The notes under the pieces are model-generated. The model was not told the DNA's origin, ran no database searches, and saw only the letters and a program-made list of their open reading frames with translations. Below, piece after piece: positions 29,035 through 37,808 of a DNA stretch of 64,000 nucleotides (the stretch's first letter is position 1; every line of letters starts with the position of its first letter). Source of the DNA: a virus; IMG/VR virus record IMGVR_UViG_3300027899_000001, positions 1 to 64,000 of that record, one strand, 5' to 3'. Position numbers and translations under genes: made by a program.

Positions 29035-29772
29035 ATGAATCATCAAAAAGTCTATGATGCTATAATTCAGAAAGCAAAATCTGAAAATAGAATTAAATTA
29101 CAAAAAAATCAAGAAGGTTATGTTTATTATGAAAATCATCATATATTACCAAAATGTTTAGGCGGAAGTAATGATGAAGAAAATTTAGTTTTATTAATCG
29201 CAAAAGAACATTTTGTTTGCCACAAATTACTTACATATATCTACAAAGAAAATATATCATTAATATATGCGTTTTTTATGTTATCTCATTTTGAAAAATA
29301 TAAAATATACATTTCATCAAGAGATTATGAAAATATAAGAAATTTAATTGCAATTACCCCTATAACTGATGAAAAAAGAATAAATTTAAAATTAGGTGTT
29401 AAAAAAAGAAAACCTATTTCAGAAAATACTCGTAAAAAGATGAGTGATTTAAAAAAAGGAAAAATACCTTGGAATAAAGGAAAAAAACATTCTGAAGAAT
29501 CAAAGAAAAAAATGAGTGAATCACAATTGAAACGTGAAAGTTTTTCGCAAAAAACACGGGAAAAAATGAGCGAATCACACAAAGGAAAACCCATAGGTAA
29601 AGGACGACAATTATCAAAAAAACATAAAGAAAATATAAGTAAATATAGAAAAGGAAAGATTGCAAATAATAAAGGAAAAATTGCTATATATAAAGATAAT
29701 AAAAAATATTTTATAAATGAAAATAGATTAGAAGAATATATACAAAAAGGCTATATTACAAAACAACGTTAA
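29035..29772 (+). CDS. Free-standing HNH homing endonuclease with NUMOD3 repeats (1)
   Basis: A 245-residue protein. The HNH domain is in the first ~70 residues (YYENHHILPKCLGGSNDEEN, then KEHFVCHKLL). It is followed by several NUMOD3-type DNA-binding repeats (SENTRKKMSDLKKGK, TREKMSESHKGK) and a C-terminal DNA-contact segment (YKDNKKYFINENRLEEYIQKGY). It lies between the neck gene and the terminase region, typical of homing endonucleases that target conserved genes. The start MNHQKVYDAII is shared with paralogs. No intron is seen: neighbouring reading frames are complete. Confidence 0.9.
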   Translation: MNHQKVYDAIIQKAKSENRIKLQKNQEGYVYYENHHILPKCLGGSNDEENLVLLIAKEHFVCHKLLTYIYKENISLIYAFFMLSHFEKYKIYISSRDYENIRNLIAITPITDEKRINLKLGVKKRKPISENTRKKMSDLKKGKIPWNKGKKHSEESKKKMSESQLKRESFSQKTREKMSESHKGKPIGKGRQLSKKHKENISKYRKGKIANNKGKIAIYKDNKKYFINENRLEEYIQKGYITKQR

Positions 29773-29774
29773 TA

Positions 29775-30173
29775 ATGAGAGCAAAATTCATATATGAAAA
29801 ATTTTCAGAAGATTCAGATCCTGTTCATGATTTAGGAATTGGTATAATGCATGCTATTAAACATTTTCTTACAAAAGAATCTCGATATAAAACAGAACCA
29901 ATCATATATCCTAAAGATTATTTATGGATGTGTGCAGCTGAAGAAAAAATAGACTATATTAAAGCTTTACTTAATATGGGTTATGATGTAAATGACGATG
30001 GATCTAGAGCTCTTCGTTGTGCTATAGTTACTCAAAATGCACCATTAGTAAAATTTTTATTACAAAAAGGCGCTGGATTTGAACCCAATGATAAATGGCA
30101 TCGTGATTGGTCTTATGAAACAGCTGAACGTAATGAAGAAATTACAAGATTATTGAAAGAATATAATATATAG
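29775..30173 (+). CDS. Ankyrin-repeat protein with shared N-terminal leader
   Basis: A 132-residue protein. Residues 1-23 are the leader shared with five other proteins in this window (YEKFSEDSDPVHDLGIG), which resembles a capsid-targeting propeptide. Residues ~50-130 form two to three ankyrin-type repeats (YLWMCAAEEKIDYIKALLNM, then SRALRCAIVTQNAPLVKFLL). It begins 2 bp after the HNH gene. Ankyrin repeats mediate protein binding; if packaged it could be an injected effector, but that is inference. Confidence 0.78.
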   Translation: MRAKFIYEKFSEDSDPVHDLGIGIMHAIKHFLTKESRYKTEPIIYPKDYLWMCAAEEKIDYIKALLNMGYDVNDDGSRALRCAIVTQNAPLVKFLLQKGAGFEPNDKWHRDWSYETAERNEEITRLLKEYNI

Positions 30174-30195
30174 TATACAATTAAAATAAAATATT

Positions 30196-30852
30196 ATGAA
30201 AATTCGAGAAGAACGAGAAGATTTAAGAAAAATGTTAGATAATTCTCCTGAAAAAATTAACAAAAATGTTGCAGTTACAGGAGAAGATATACCTGAATTA
30301 CAGCCAGAACCGTTAATGAATGTCAATCTTGGCGATGTTAAAAAACAATGTGAAAAAGAAGCACGAACAATGATAAAAAATGCCATCTCTTTTATGGTAC
30401 CTATGGATATGATTAAATCTAACAAATATCTAAAAGATAAATTTAAAGTAGATGTTATGTCATTAGCAGGTATGATTTATCAACTTAGAAGTAATGAAAT
30501 TATGCAAAAGGCTCTTATGGAACAAATTAACCTTGGCCTTACACATCCAAGATATTGGGAAGTATATTCTGGGATGTCAAAAACTATTGGAGATTTGAAT
30601 AAACAATTATTACAAACAGTAGAAGCTATACGAGAAACATATAGAAATTTTAAAAATGATGTTAAAGAACAAAGAACTGAAGCACTGGGTCCCCAAATGA
30701 ATAATTCTTCAGGTATGTTAACTGCTGGAGATGGAAGTGTAGTTACAAGAGGAACTAAGGAATTAATAAATCGCGTTAAACAATTTAAAAATGATAAAAA
30801 TAACGCTCAGTATATTGATTCGGAAAAATTAATTCCAAATATCCCCATATAA
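30196..30852 (+). CDS. Probable terminase small subunit
   Basis: A 218-residue, largely helical protein with a charged N-terminus and a central coiled-coil-like region (GMSKTIGDLNKQLLQTVEAI). No motif identifies it on its own. It is placed here because it lies just before the large terminase, separated only by an inserted HNH gene, in the position of T4 gene 16, and is of suitable size (T4 gp16 is 164 residues). In T4-like phages this protein forms a ring that recognises DNA and stimulates the large subunit. The start ATG at 30196 follows an A-rich leader. Confidence 0.6.
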   Translation: MKIREEREDLRKMLDNSPEKINKNVAVTGEDIPELQPEPLMNVNLGDVKKQCEKEARTMIKNAISFMVPMDMIKSNKYLKDKFKVDVMSLAGMIYQLRSNEIMQKALMEQINLGLTHPRYWEVYSGMSKTIGDLNKQLLQTVEAIRETYRNFKNDVKEQRTEALGPQMNNSSGMLTAGDGSVVTRGTKELINRVKQFKNDKNNAQYIDSEKLIPNIPI

Positions 30853-30854
30853 AA

Positions 30855-31403
30855 ATGAATCATTTAAAAATTTATAATTCAATAATTGATAATGCTAAAT
30901 TAAAAAATAGAGTTAAATTTAACAAATCTAATGCAAATTATGTTTATTATGAAAATCATCACATTATTCCGAAGTGTTTAGGCGGAAATGGTAATAAAGA
31001 AAATTTAATTTTATTAACAGCAAAAGAACATTATGTATGTCATAAATTATTAACCTATATCTATAAAGAAAATAGAAAAATTGTTAATGCATTTCATAGA
31101 ATGACTTTTGATAAAAAAGGAAAACATAATATTTCATCAAGAGATTATGCTTATGCACGAGAATTAAAATCAAATACTCCCGTTTCTGAAGAATCAAAAG
31201 AAAAAAATCGTCAAACACATTTAAAAAACCCTCTTTACGAAGAAAAGAAACAAAAACAAAAAGAAAACAATTTTAGAGAAAATAATCCAATGTATGGAAG
31301 AAAACAGTCGAAAGAAACGATAGAAAAAAGAAAAAAAACTTGCGAAGAAAGATATGGAATAAATTGTTCTTTAAATTTTAGAAAAATAAATAAAATAAAA
31401 TAA
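30855..31403 (+). CDS. Free-standing HNH homing endonuclease (2), between terminase genes
   Basis: A 182-residue paralog of the HNH gene at 29035: MNHLKIYNSIIDNAK, then ENHHIIPKCLGGNGNKEN and KEHYVCHKLL. The C-terminal half is short and Lys-rich with a NUMOD3-like stretch (NNPMYGRKQSKETIEKRKKT) and the ending CEERYGINCSLNFRK. It starts 2 bp after the putative small terminase and ends 3 bp before the large terminase, so it has been inserted cleanly between two essential genes. Unlike copies 1 and 4 it has no structured leader and must be translated by readthrough of the operon mRNA. Confidence 0.9.
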   Translation: MNHLKIYNSIIDNAKLKNRVKFNKSNANYVYYENHHIIPKCLGGNGNKENLILLTAKEHYVCHKLLTYIYKENRKIVNAFHRMTFDKKGKHNISSRDYAYARELKSNTPVSEESKEKNRQTHLKNPLYEEKKQKQKENNFRENNPMYGRKQSKETIEKRKKTCEERYGINCSLNFRKINKIK

Positions 31404-31406
31404 TTT

Positions 31407-33371
31407 ATGGAATCATCATCGCCTGTATGGAACAGCATGCTTATACAGCAATGTCTAGAAAAACTTAGAATGGGAATGCCTGTTAATATGGGAGCATTTC
31501 ATATGAATGATATTGAGTTAAAAGCAGATAATATATTATATCAATTAACAGCAGACGAAGTAGAAGAATTTCATAAATGTTCTGAAGATATTGTATATTT
31601 TGTTGAAACATATTGCAGATTTATGACAGATAAAGGACGTAAAACTGTTCCATTAAGAGAATATCAGAAAAAAATTCTTAGAGCATTAGCAGAAGAAGGC
31701 TATATTAAAATTCTTGATGAACTTGGACCTAAAAATAGAAATTTAATAATTATGGCTTCACGTCAAACAGGAAAAACAACTACAATATCTGCATTTTTTT
31801 CTTGGTATATGTGTTTTCATAATGATAGAAATTTAGCTATTCTTGCTAACAAACAAGAAACTGCATTTGAAATTGTAAAAAAAGTTACTGATGTATTTAA
31901 AGGATTGCCATTCTTTTTAAAACCCGGAATAACACATATTACAGGAGGAGGCATGAGACTTGATAATGGATGTCAGTTAATGTCTCAAGCAACAACAAAA
32001 ACTGCACAAATCGGTTATACGATTCACGTTCTTTATGCTGATGAATTTGCTCATATTCAACCAGGAATTGTAAATGATTTTTGGAGATCAGTTTATCCTA
32101 CTCTTGCTTCTTCTGAAATATCACAGTGTATAATAACATCGACCCCTTTTAGTGAATATGATTTATTTTATGAAATTTGGAGCAAAGCATTATTATCACA
32201 AAATTCCTTTAAAGCTTTTAGAGTTGATTATAATGAAGTGCCAGAGCATGATGATGCATGGGCAGAAAGAACTCGACGAGATTTTGGTCCAGAAAGATTT
32301 GCACAAGAATTTGAACTTTTATTTAATAGAGGCGATTCTTTATTATTGAGTGCAAGTGATTTTAATTTACTTACAAAAATAGAAACAGAATATATTTTTC
32401 ATGATTTAAATAAAACTGATTTAGATGAAAGTTTATATCGTAATCTTAAATGGCATCCATCTTTTGATCCTAATGCAGAATTTGACAAAAAAACTACAAG
32501 ATTTGTTTTAAGTATAGATACAGGAGAAGGAAAAGAAGAAGATGAAAAAAAAGATAATGATTACAATGTTTGTAATATATTTAAAGTAGAAGTAAGAAGT
32601 TTATCGCAATTAAAAAGACTTAGAAAGGATGAGTATAAGCTCAAGAATATGTTCAGACTGTCGCAAGTAGGTCTGTATAGGGATAATATAAAAGATGAAG
32701 AAAATTGCGCCAAGGTCGCTAGATCACTTATTTTTGATCAATTAGGAGAAGACTTTTGTAAAGTTTTAGTTGAAATGAATTTTAATGGAAAACATTTTCT
32801 TGATAAATTTTCAGATCATGATAAATTTGATGATAATGTTTTATTAAAAACTTATCATACAAAACCTATTGTTGGAGAAAAGCCTCCTCATAAAAAAGCA
32901 GGATTTAGAGTTGGACAAGATAAAGAATTTTTCTGCAAATTAGGAAAACAGTTAATGACAAAAAAACTTTTACTTGTTAATGAAACAGAAACAGCAAAGG
33001 AATTTAGAGGATTTGGAAAAGATAAAAGAGGAAAATACAGGGGAATAGGAACTCATGATGATATCGTAATGAGCACATTAAATATAGCCCGTTTATATGA
33101 AGAAACGCAATATGAAGAATGGTTAAATGATTTTTTTGAAGACATGCCTATTAGTAAAACTAAACAATTAATAAGTACTTTAATAGAAGAATATGTTGAA
33201 ACAAATGAAATTGAAGATAATTTATTTAAAATGATGCATGAAGAAGCTGAAAAAGAAATGACTGAAGCAAGTATTTTAAAAATGATAAATAATAACGAAG
33301 GGAATATACGATATACTCCTAGTTCTACTTTGAATAGAAGCGGATACAATTTTCCATGGAGAAAAAGTTAA
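31407..33371 (+). CDS. Terminase large subunit (T4 gp17-like)
   Basis: A 654-residue DNA-packaging motor. The ATPase half has Walker A SRQTGKTTT at about residue 117 and Walker B HVLYADEFAH at about 208. The RNase-H-like nuclease half has its first Asp in LSIDTGEGK near residue 369 and a late Asp pair in GTHDDIVMS near 549. An acidic stretch (EGKEEDEKKDNDYN) follows the first nuclease Asp. Size is close to T4 gp17 (610). The enzyme cuts concatemeric DNA and pumps it through the portal, encoded at the right end of the window. It is followed by the sheath and tube genes, as in T4. Confidence 0.96.
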   Translation: MESSSPVWNSMLIQQCLEKLRMGMPVNMGAFHMNDIELKADNILYQLTADEVEEFHKCSEDIVYFVETYCRFMTDKGRKTVPLREYQKKILRALAEEGYIKILDELGPKNRNLIIMASRQTGKTTTISAFFSWYMCFHNDRNLAILANKQETAFEIVKKVTDVFKGLPFFLKPGITHITGGGMRLDNGCQLMSQATTKTAQIGYTIHVLYADEFAHIQPGIVNDFWRSVYPTLASSEISQCIITSTPFSEYDLFYEIWSKALLSQNSFKAFRVDYNEVPEHDDAWAERTRRDFGPERFAQEFELLFNRGDSLLLSASDFNLLTKIETEYIFHDLNKTDLDESLYRNLKWHPSFDPNAEFDKKTTRFVLSIDTGEGKEEDEKKDNDYNVCNIFKVEVRSLSQLKRLRKDEYKLKNMFRLSQVGLYRDNIKDEENCAKVARSLIFDQLGEDFCKVLVEMNFNGKHFLDKFSDHDKFDDNVLLKTYHTKPIVGEKPPHKKAGFRVGQDKEFFCKLGKQLMTKKLLLVNETETAKEFRGFGKDKRGKYRGIGTHDDIVMSTLNIARLYEETQYEEWLNDFFEDMPISKTKQLISTLIEEYVETNEIEDNLFKMMHEEAEKEMTEASILKMINNNEGNIRYTPSSTLNRSGYNFPWRKS

Positions 33372-33452
33372 TTTTATCTTATGAAAATTATGATATATAA
33401 TAAAAAAGAGCATTCTTTTCAAGAATAAATAGAATAAAAATAATAGAATAAT

Positions 33453-35912
33453 ATGGCAAAAATAGCATTAGACTTATCACAATTTAAATCCGCTGGAGTT
33501 TATACGGTTGAAATTGACAATTCAGAACGTATAACTGTTTCCACTCAATCTTTGAGATTGGTGCCGGGTTTTGCAATGCAAGGACCATTTAACACACCTG
33601 TTTTTATAAGATCAACAAGAGACATTGAAAAATTTTATGGACCAAATGATATTAAATTAGAAAGAAAAGGCTCCTTTTTTCAAAGATCACTTACGACATG
33701 TTTGTTAACTGCTCCAGTATTTGCTATTAACTTATTAAAAGTAGATGAAGATCCTGCAACAAGCACAGATAAAGTAGATTTAATAGGATTTGGATTAGAT
33801 TCAAGTGCAGTAGCACCAACAATTTATGATGATCTATTTGTTAATTTCTTTAATCGTCAAAGATTTTGGACACCTGATACTGAATATCTTCAAGGAGTAG
33901 TTGTTAATAAATATGGATCAAGTGATATCTATAACGCACCTTTATTACAATTAGTTAATGTTGGAACTAAAACTCTATCATTTATAATTAGAAAAGCGCA
34001 AAATTTAACACAATATAGTGTTTATGCAACACAATGGTATGGCGGAGTAGCAAATATTCCTTATGAATGGATTCGTGAATATGATTATATTAAAGATTAT
34101 TTTATTCAAGTTATTGCAATAGAAGGCGATTGGACTAATTATGATAGTTTATCGACAGATCCATATTATTCACAGTTCTTTAGTATAGATGGTGTTATAC
34201 CAACACAACTTAATAACTTTATGAATTCTGCAAATGTTAATTTAGTAGGTTCATGGACTGGATGTATTATACCTGATTTTAAAGATCAAACTGGTTCAGA
34301 ACAATATATTGAAACTGTTATTAACGCAGCTACTGCTTTAACAGGTATTTTATGTAATGTTAATCAACAAGCTCTTGATCAATTAAATTGGAATGAAGAT
34401 GTTAACCTATGGACTCTTGGAGAAGGAACAACAGCAGCTCCATATAAAGTAGATTTAGTTGGACATGATTTAATAACACAAACAAGCGGTATACACAGTT
34501 CATTTTTAAGCTATGATATTAGCATACTTGATGCTGATATTCATGATTATATACAACTTTCTGTTTATCCAAGCGATACTACATATAGAAAATTTGTTGT
34601 TAGTCCAGATAATTCTACACTTGCAGCATTTGTAACTGTGGGTTCTCTTATTCAAAAATCATCAACAGAAATTCAAGGAGTAACTCGTGTAACAGAAAAA
34701 TATTTTGTTAATAATACAGATGTTTCTAGTTCTTATGTTATTGAAACTGCTGAAGCATTAGATCCTGCTTTATTAACAAGCATAGCTATTCAAAAACCAA
34801 TAGATGATCCATCAGTATGTATAGCATATAAATTCAAAAAACTTGATGGATTAACACTTGGTTACAAACATCTTCCAGGATTCGATGAACATGGCGCACC
34901 AAATGCAGAAGAAGGCGTTAGAAAAGTATATGGAATGTTAGAAGATCCTGGTGTTAATAGAGGATTACTTAATCCTGATATGATAAATTATCGTTATATT
35001 GTTGATACAATGGCGTATGGACTTCAATATGAAATGGGAGGCAAATCTTATCTTTCTAAATTAGCAAAAGAAAGAGGCAAGACAACTGCTATTCTTAATG
35101 CTCCTGCAATTTCACAATTTGTATCTTCTACAAATCCTTATTTTTGCGATACATTTGTAAACGGTGTAGATCCTACTCCAATATTCAATACAGAATATAT
35201 TCCAATGGGTGGAAACCCTGATATGCCAAGATCATTTAGATTTAGTTTTCCAACAGAAGAAAACGGTTCTAAATATTGTGGAGTATTTGGTCCATTCCTT
35301 AAGTATAATGAAGGCGGAAAGCTTATTAATATTCCTCCTGCTGCAGATGTTGCTAATGCTTATGTAAGAAAATTCTTAGGTGGCAATCCATTTGCAATTA
35401 TAGCTAATAGAAATGGTATTCTTTCGAATCCAAATCTTGCTGGTGTAGAATATATGATTGATAAAGTTGACAGAGATTCACTTGAACCTTTTGGATACAA
35501 TTCAATTATTGAAAGACCTGCTACAGGACAAATAATGATTTACTCTAACGCAACAGCATTCCAAGTTGTTAAAAGCGATTTTAATAATTTACATGTTAGA
35601 GAATTACTTAACACTATAGAATTACAAGTTGAAGAAGTACTTAAACAATATGTATTTGATTTCAACAATCCAATAACTAGATTAAACATTATCAATTCAG
35701 TAACTCCAATTCTTGAAACAACAAGAGATGCTGGCGCACTTACAAAATATGAAGTTGTTATGGATGAAACCAATAACACACCAGAATTAATTGCTGATGG
35801 ATTTGGAATAATTGATATTAATCTTTGGGTAACTGGAGCTCTTACTAAGATTATTAATAGAATTACTGTTAATAAAAATACAGGAGTTAGTTCAGGAGGA
35901 TTTGTATTTTAA
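33453..35912 (+). CDS. Tail sheath protein (T4 gp18-like)
   Basis: An 819-residue contractile sheath protomer. The N-terminus (SAGVYTVEIDNSERITVSTQ...GFAMQGPFNTPVFI) and the C-terminus (DINLWVTGALTKIINRITVN) match the conserved ends of gp18-type sheaths, which interlock neighbouring subunits. T4 gp18 has 659 residues; the extra ~160 residues lie in the middle (about 100-450) and probably form a surface-exposed insertion. The DNA uses a somewhat different codon choice from hypothetical neighbours, as expected for a highly expressed gene. The tube gene follows after 26 bp. Confidence 0.93.
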   Translation: MAKIALDLSQFKSAGVYTVEIDNSERITVSTQSLRLVPGFAMQGPFNTPVFIRSTRDIEKFYGPNDIKLERKGSFFQRSLTTCLLTAPVFAINLLKVDEDPATSTDKVDLIGFGLDSSAVAPTIYDDLFVNFFNRQRFWTPDTEYLQGVVVNKYGSSDIYNAPLLQLVNVGTKTLSFIIRKAQNLTQYSVYATQWYGGVANIPYEWIREYDYIKDYFIQVIAIEGDWTNYDSLSTDPYYSQFFSIDGVIPTQLNNFMNSANVNLVGSWTGCIIPDFKDQTGSEQYIETVINAATALTGILCNVNQQALDQLNWNEDVNLWTLGEGTTAAPYKVDLVGHDLITQTSGIHSSFLSYDISILDADIHDYIQLSVYPSDTTYRKFVVSPDNSTLAAFVTVGSLIQKSSTEIQGVTRVTEKYFVNNTDVSSSYVIETAEALDPALLTSIAIQKPIDDPSVCIAYKFKKLDGLTLGYKHLPGFDEHGAPNAEEGVRKVYGMLEDPGVNRGLLNPDMINYRYIVDTMAYGLQYEMGGKSYLSKLAKERGKTTAILNAPAISQFVSSTNPYFCDTFVNGVDPTPIFNTEYIPMGGNPDMPRSFRFSFPTEENGSKYCGVFGPFLKYNEGGKLINIPPAADVANAYVRKFLGGNPFAIIANRNGILSNPNLAGVEYMIDKVDRDSLEPFGYNSIIERPATGQIMIYSNATAFQVVKSDFNNLHVRELLNTIELQVEEVLKQYVFDFNNPITRLNIINSVTPILETTRDAGALTKYEVVMDETNNTPELIADGFGIIDINLWVTGALTKIINRITVNKNTGVSSGGFVF

Positions 35913-35938
35913 TTAATAAATAAAATAAAGAAACACAC

Positions 35939-36535
35939 ATGGCAGATTTTACTTCCCAAGGCTCATTCGGCTTATCACATTTTAGAAATTCTCGTGCATC
36001 ACAGGAATTATTCGAACCCGTATATTTGAACTTGTTCACAGTACAGCTTCAATTACCAGATGGTGTTGGATCTACTCCTGAGAATACTAATCTATTATTA
36101 GAGAATGTTCAGAAAATTAGTGGATTAGTTTCACATAAGTTTCCTTCTTCACCCCTTTCACAGTATTACAAGTGGGCAGCTAGAAGATTTGCTGGTGCTA
36201 AGCCTGATACAACAACTATGGACTTAACTTTAGATTTTGAAGTTAACATAGATAAAACTCAAAGTGCTTATGTACTTAAAACACTTCGTAAATGGTGTGA
36301 TTTAGTATATGATCCACTTACTGGACGTACTGGTATTAAAGCTGATTATGTTGCACCTTGGATGTTAATTACAATGTATGACAGAGCAGCTAGGCCATTC
36401 TGGCAATGGAAATGTTACAACGTATTTCCAATGACTGCATTACCTGCACCTGAATTAGATTATCAAGCAACTGAATTATATAAGATAGCAGGATTTGGAA
36501 TTGCAGTAGATTACTGGGATGAAACTATTGTATAA
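35939..36535 (+). CDS. Tail tube protein (T4 gp19-like)
   Basis: A 198-residue protein matching the T4-like tube family: FEPVYLNLFTVQLQLP near the N-terminus, MDLTLDFEVNIDKTQSAYVL, LRKWCDLVYDPLTGR, and the C-terminal YKIAGFGIAVDYWDE. T4 gp19 has 163 residues. Tube rings stack inside the sheath on the baseplate. A strong terminator follows, which with the promoter-like element before the next gene makes this the end of a transcription unit. Confidence 0.93.
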   Translation: MADFTSQGSFGLSHFRNSRASQELFEPVYLNLFTVQLQLPDGVGSTPENTNLLLENVQKISGLVSHKFPSSPLSQYYKWAARRFAGAKPDTTTMDLTLDFEVNIDKTQSAYVLKTLRKWCDLVYDPLTGRTGIKADYVAPWMLITMYDRAARPFWQWKCYNVFPMTALPAPELDYQATELYKIAGFGIAVDYWDETIV

Positions 36536-36568
36536 TTTAGAAAAACATCAAACAAAATTATATATTTT

Positions 36569-36594
36569 AGGGATAAAGAAATTTATCCCTTTTT
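36569..36594 (+). terminator. Rho-independent terminator after tail tube
   Basis: A perfect 9-bp stem, AGGGATAAA/TTTATCCCT (36569-36577 with 36582-36590), with a GAAA loop and a T run. It isolates the sheath/tube unit from the HNH gene downstream. Confidence 0.9.
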
Positions 36595-36626
36595 GTGTCT
36601 ATTTGCTAAAACTTTATGTGGGATGA

Positions 36627-36642
36627 GATATATAAAATAAAA
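36627..36642 (+). promoter_or_regulatory. Putative late promoter adjoining HNH gene 3
   Basis: GATATATAAAATAAAA ends at the base before the ATG at 36643. If it is a promoter the mRNA would be almost leaderless; otherwise it may serve mainly as an A-rich start region. The same motif occurs at 39041 and on the minus strand near 60475. Confidence 0.45.
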
Positions 36643-37356
36643 ATGAATCATCTAAAAATCTACTACTCTATAATTAAAAAAGCAAAATCTGAAAATAGAA
36701 GTAAAAGTTGTGATATTTATTACGAAAATCATCATATAATTCCAAAATGTTTAAGCGGTAATAATGATAAAGAAAATTTAGTTTTATTAACTTCACGAGA
36801 GCATTATATATGTCATAAATTACTAACATATATTTATCCTAAAAATAGAAAAATTGCATGTGCATATCATAAAATGACATATGGAAATAGCAACAAATAT
36901 ATTAAATCTTCAAGAGATTACGCATATGCAATAGAATTAATTAAAACTACTATAATTTCTGAAGAGACACGAATTAAAAAAAGTACTTCTCTTGGTAATA
37001 TTTTAGCTAAACAAGGTGATATTAACCCAGCTAAACGTTTAGATGTTAAACAAACTATATCAAAAAAGCTCAAAGGAAAATTTCTTGGTGAAAAAAACCC
37101 AATGGCTAAAACTTCAAGAAAACGAAATAATCTAAAAAATTTAGAAAATAATGGCATAATATTAAAGGGTGATATACATGAATATCTTCGTAAAAAAATT
37201 AAATGTGTCAATATAGAAACAAATGAAATTATTATTTTTGATGGAGTGCAAGAATTATTAAAAATACTAAAAATAAATAAACGAAAATATTATTCTCATC
37301 TAAAAAATAAAAAACCAATTCTTAACAAATTTACGTGTGAAGTATTGAATATATAA
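36643..37356 (+). CDS. Free-standing HNH homing endonuclease with NUMOD1-like C-terminus (3)
   Basis: A 237-residue protein. I chose the ATG at 36643 (MNHLKIYYSIIKKAK), which matches the paralogs; an in-frame ATG at 36616 would add nine residues encoded by the promoter-like motif. HNH motif: YYENHHIIPKCLSGNNDKEN, then REHYICHKLL. The middle has a NUMOD3-like segment (EETRIKKSTSLGN). The C-terminus (VNIETNEIIIFDGVQELLKI) resembles NUMOD1, a helix-turn-helix-type DNA-binding module. It lies just downstream of the conserved tail tube gene. Confidence 0.88.
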   Translation: MNHLKIYYSIIKKAKSENRSKSCDIYYENHHIIPKCLSGNNDKENLVLLTSREHYICHKLLTYIYPKNRKIACAYHKMTYGNSNKYIKSSRDYAYAIELIKTTIISEETRIKKSTSLGNILAKQGDINPAKRLDVKQTISKKLKGKFLGEKNPMAKTSRKRNNLKNLENNGIILKGDIHEYLRKKIKCVNIETNEIIIFDGVQELLKILKINKRKYYSHLKNKKPILNKFTCEVLNI

Positions 37357-37363
37357 AATAAAA
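37347..37363 (+). promoter_or_regulatory. Putative late promoter, GAATATATAAAATAAAA
   Basis: The motif overlaps the last codons of the HNH gene and ends 10 bp before the ATG at 37374. It is an exact example of the recurrent motif. Confidence 0.6.
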
Positions 37364-37373
37364 TATATTTAGT

Positions 37374-37730
37374 ATGAAATATGTTAAAGAATATTTAAAC
37401 GAAGAATGGATTTCCACAGATACGGGAATAGATCGTTATGCAGATTCTTTTTCACAACACGGCGAAATGGAAGAGCCTTCAGATTTCAAAGAAATGGTTC
37501 CTCCATCTACTATGAAATTTACAGCTGAAGATTTTGAAGAATACATACAGGGTTTAATAGAAGAAGTAATACCGCAGTCTCCTGTATTAGCTCTTAACAT
37601 TTTTAAAGAAGTAATAAAAGAACATCCTTATTTGAAAAAAAGACCCATAGGATTTAACGCAGTTAATCCTTATGAACCAACAATTCATAAATTTTTACAA
37701 ACATTCGAAAAAGTAATAAAAGGAGTTTAA
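37374..37730 (+). CDS. Hypothetical protein, helical
   Basis: A 118-residue protein, not recognised. The N-terminus MKYVKEYLNEEW has the look of the short MK..xEYLxE leaders of phage head-targeted proteins, but lacks the DMGIG motif of the others here. The rest is acidic and mostly helical (FEEYIQGLIEEVIPQSPVLAL), ending in a predicted helix. It is a single-gene unit between a putative promoter and a terminator that begins within its last codons. Confidence 0.62.
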   Translation: MKYVKEYLNEEWISTDTGIDRYADSFSQHGEMEEPSDFKEMVPPSTMKFTAEDFEEYIQGLIEEVIPQSPVLALNIFKEVIKEHPYLKKRPIGFNAVNPYEPTIHKFLQTFEKVIKGV

Positions 37731-37742
37731 ACTCCTTTTTTT
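37720..37742 (+). terminator. Rho-independent terminator
   Basis: The perfect palindrome AAGGAGTTTAAACTCCTT (37720-37737) is followed by a T run and overlaps the end of the 118-residue gene. Confidence 0.88.
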
Positions 37743-37808
37743 ATGAAACTTTGACGGTTTTTCACTATACTATAATATATAAACTATACTAATATAAAAA
37801 ATATAAAT

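Noticed and set aside
29035-29772. HNH genes with structured RNA as IscB/HEARO-type systems
   Set aside because: The proteins lack RuvC motifs and an Arg-rich bridge; they are small HNH-NUMOD homing enzymes.
36616-36642. Upstream start for HNH gene 3
   Set aside because: The extra residues are encoded by the promoter-like motif, and all paralogs start at the MNH of 36643.
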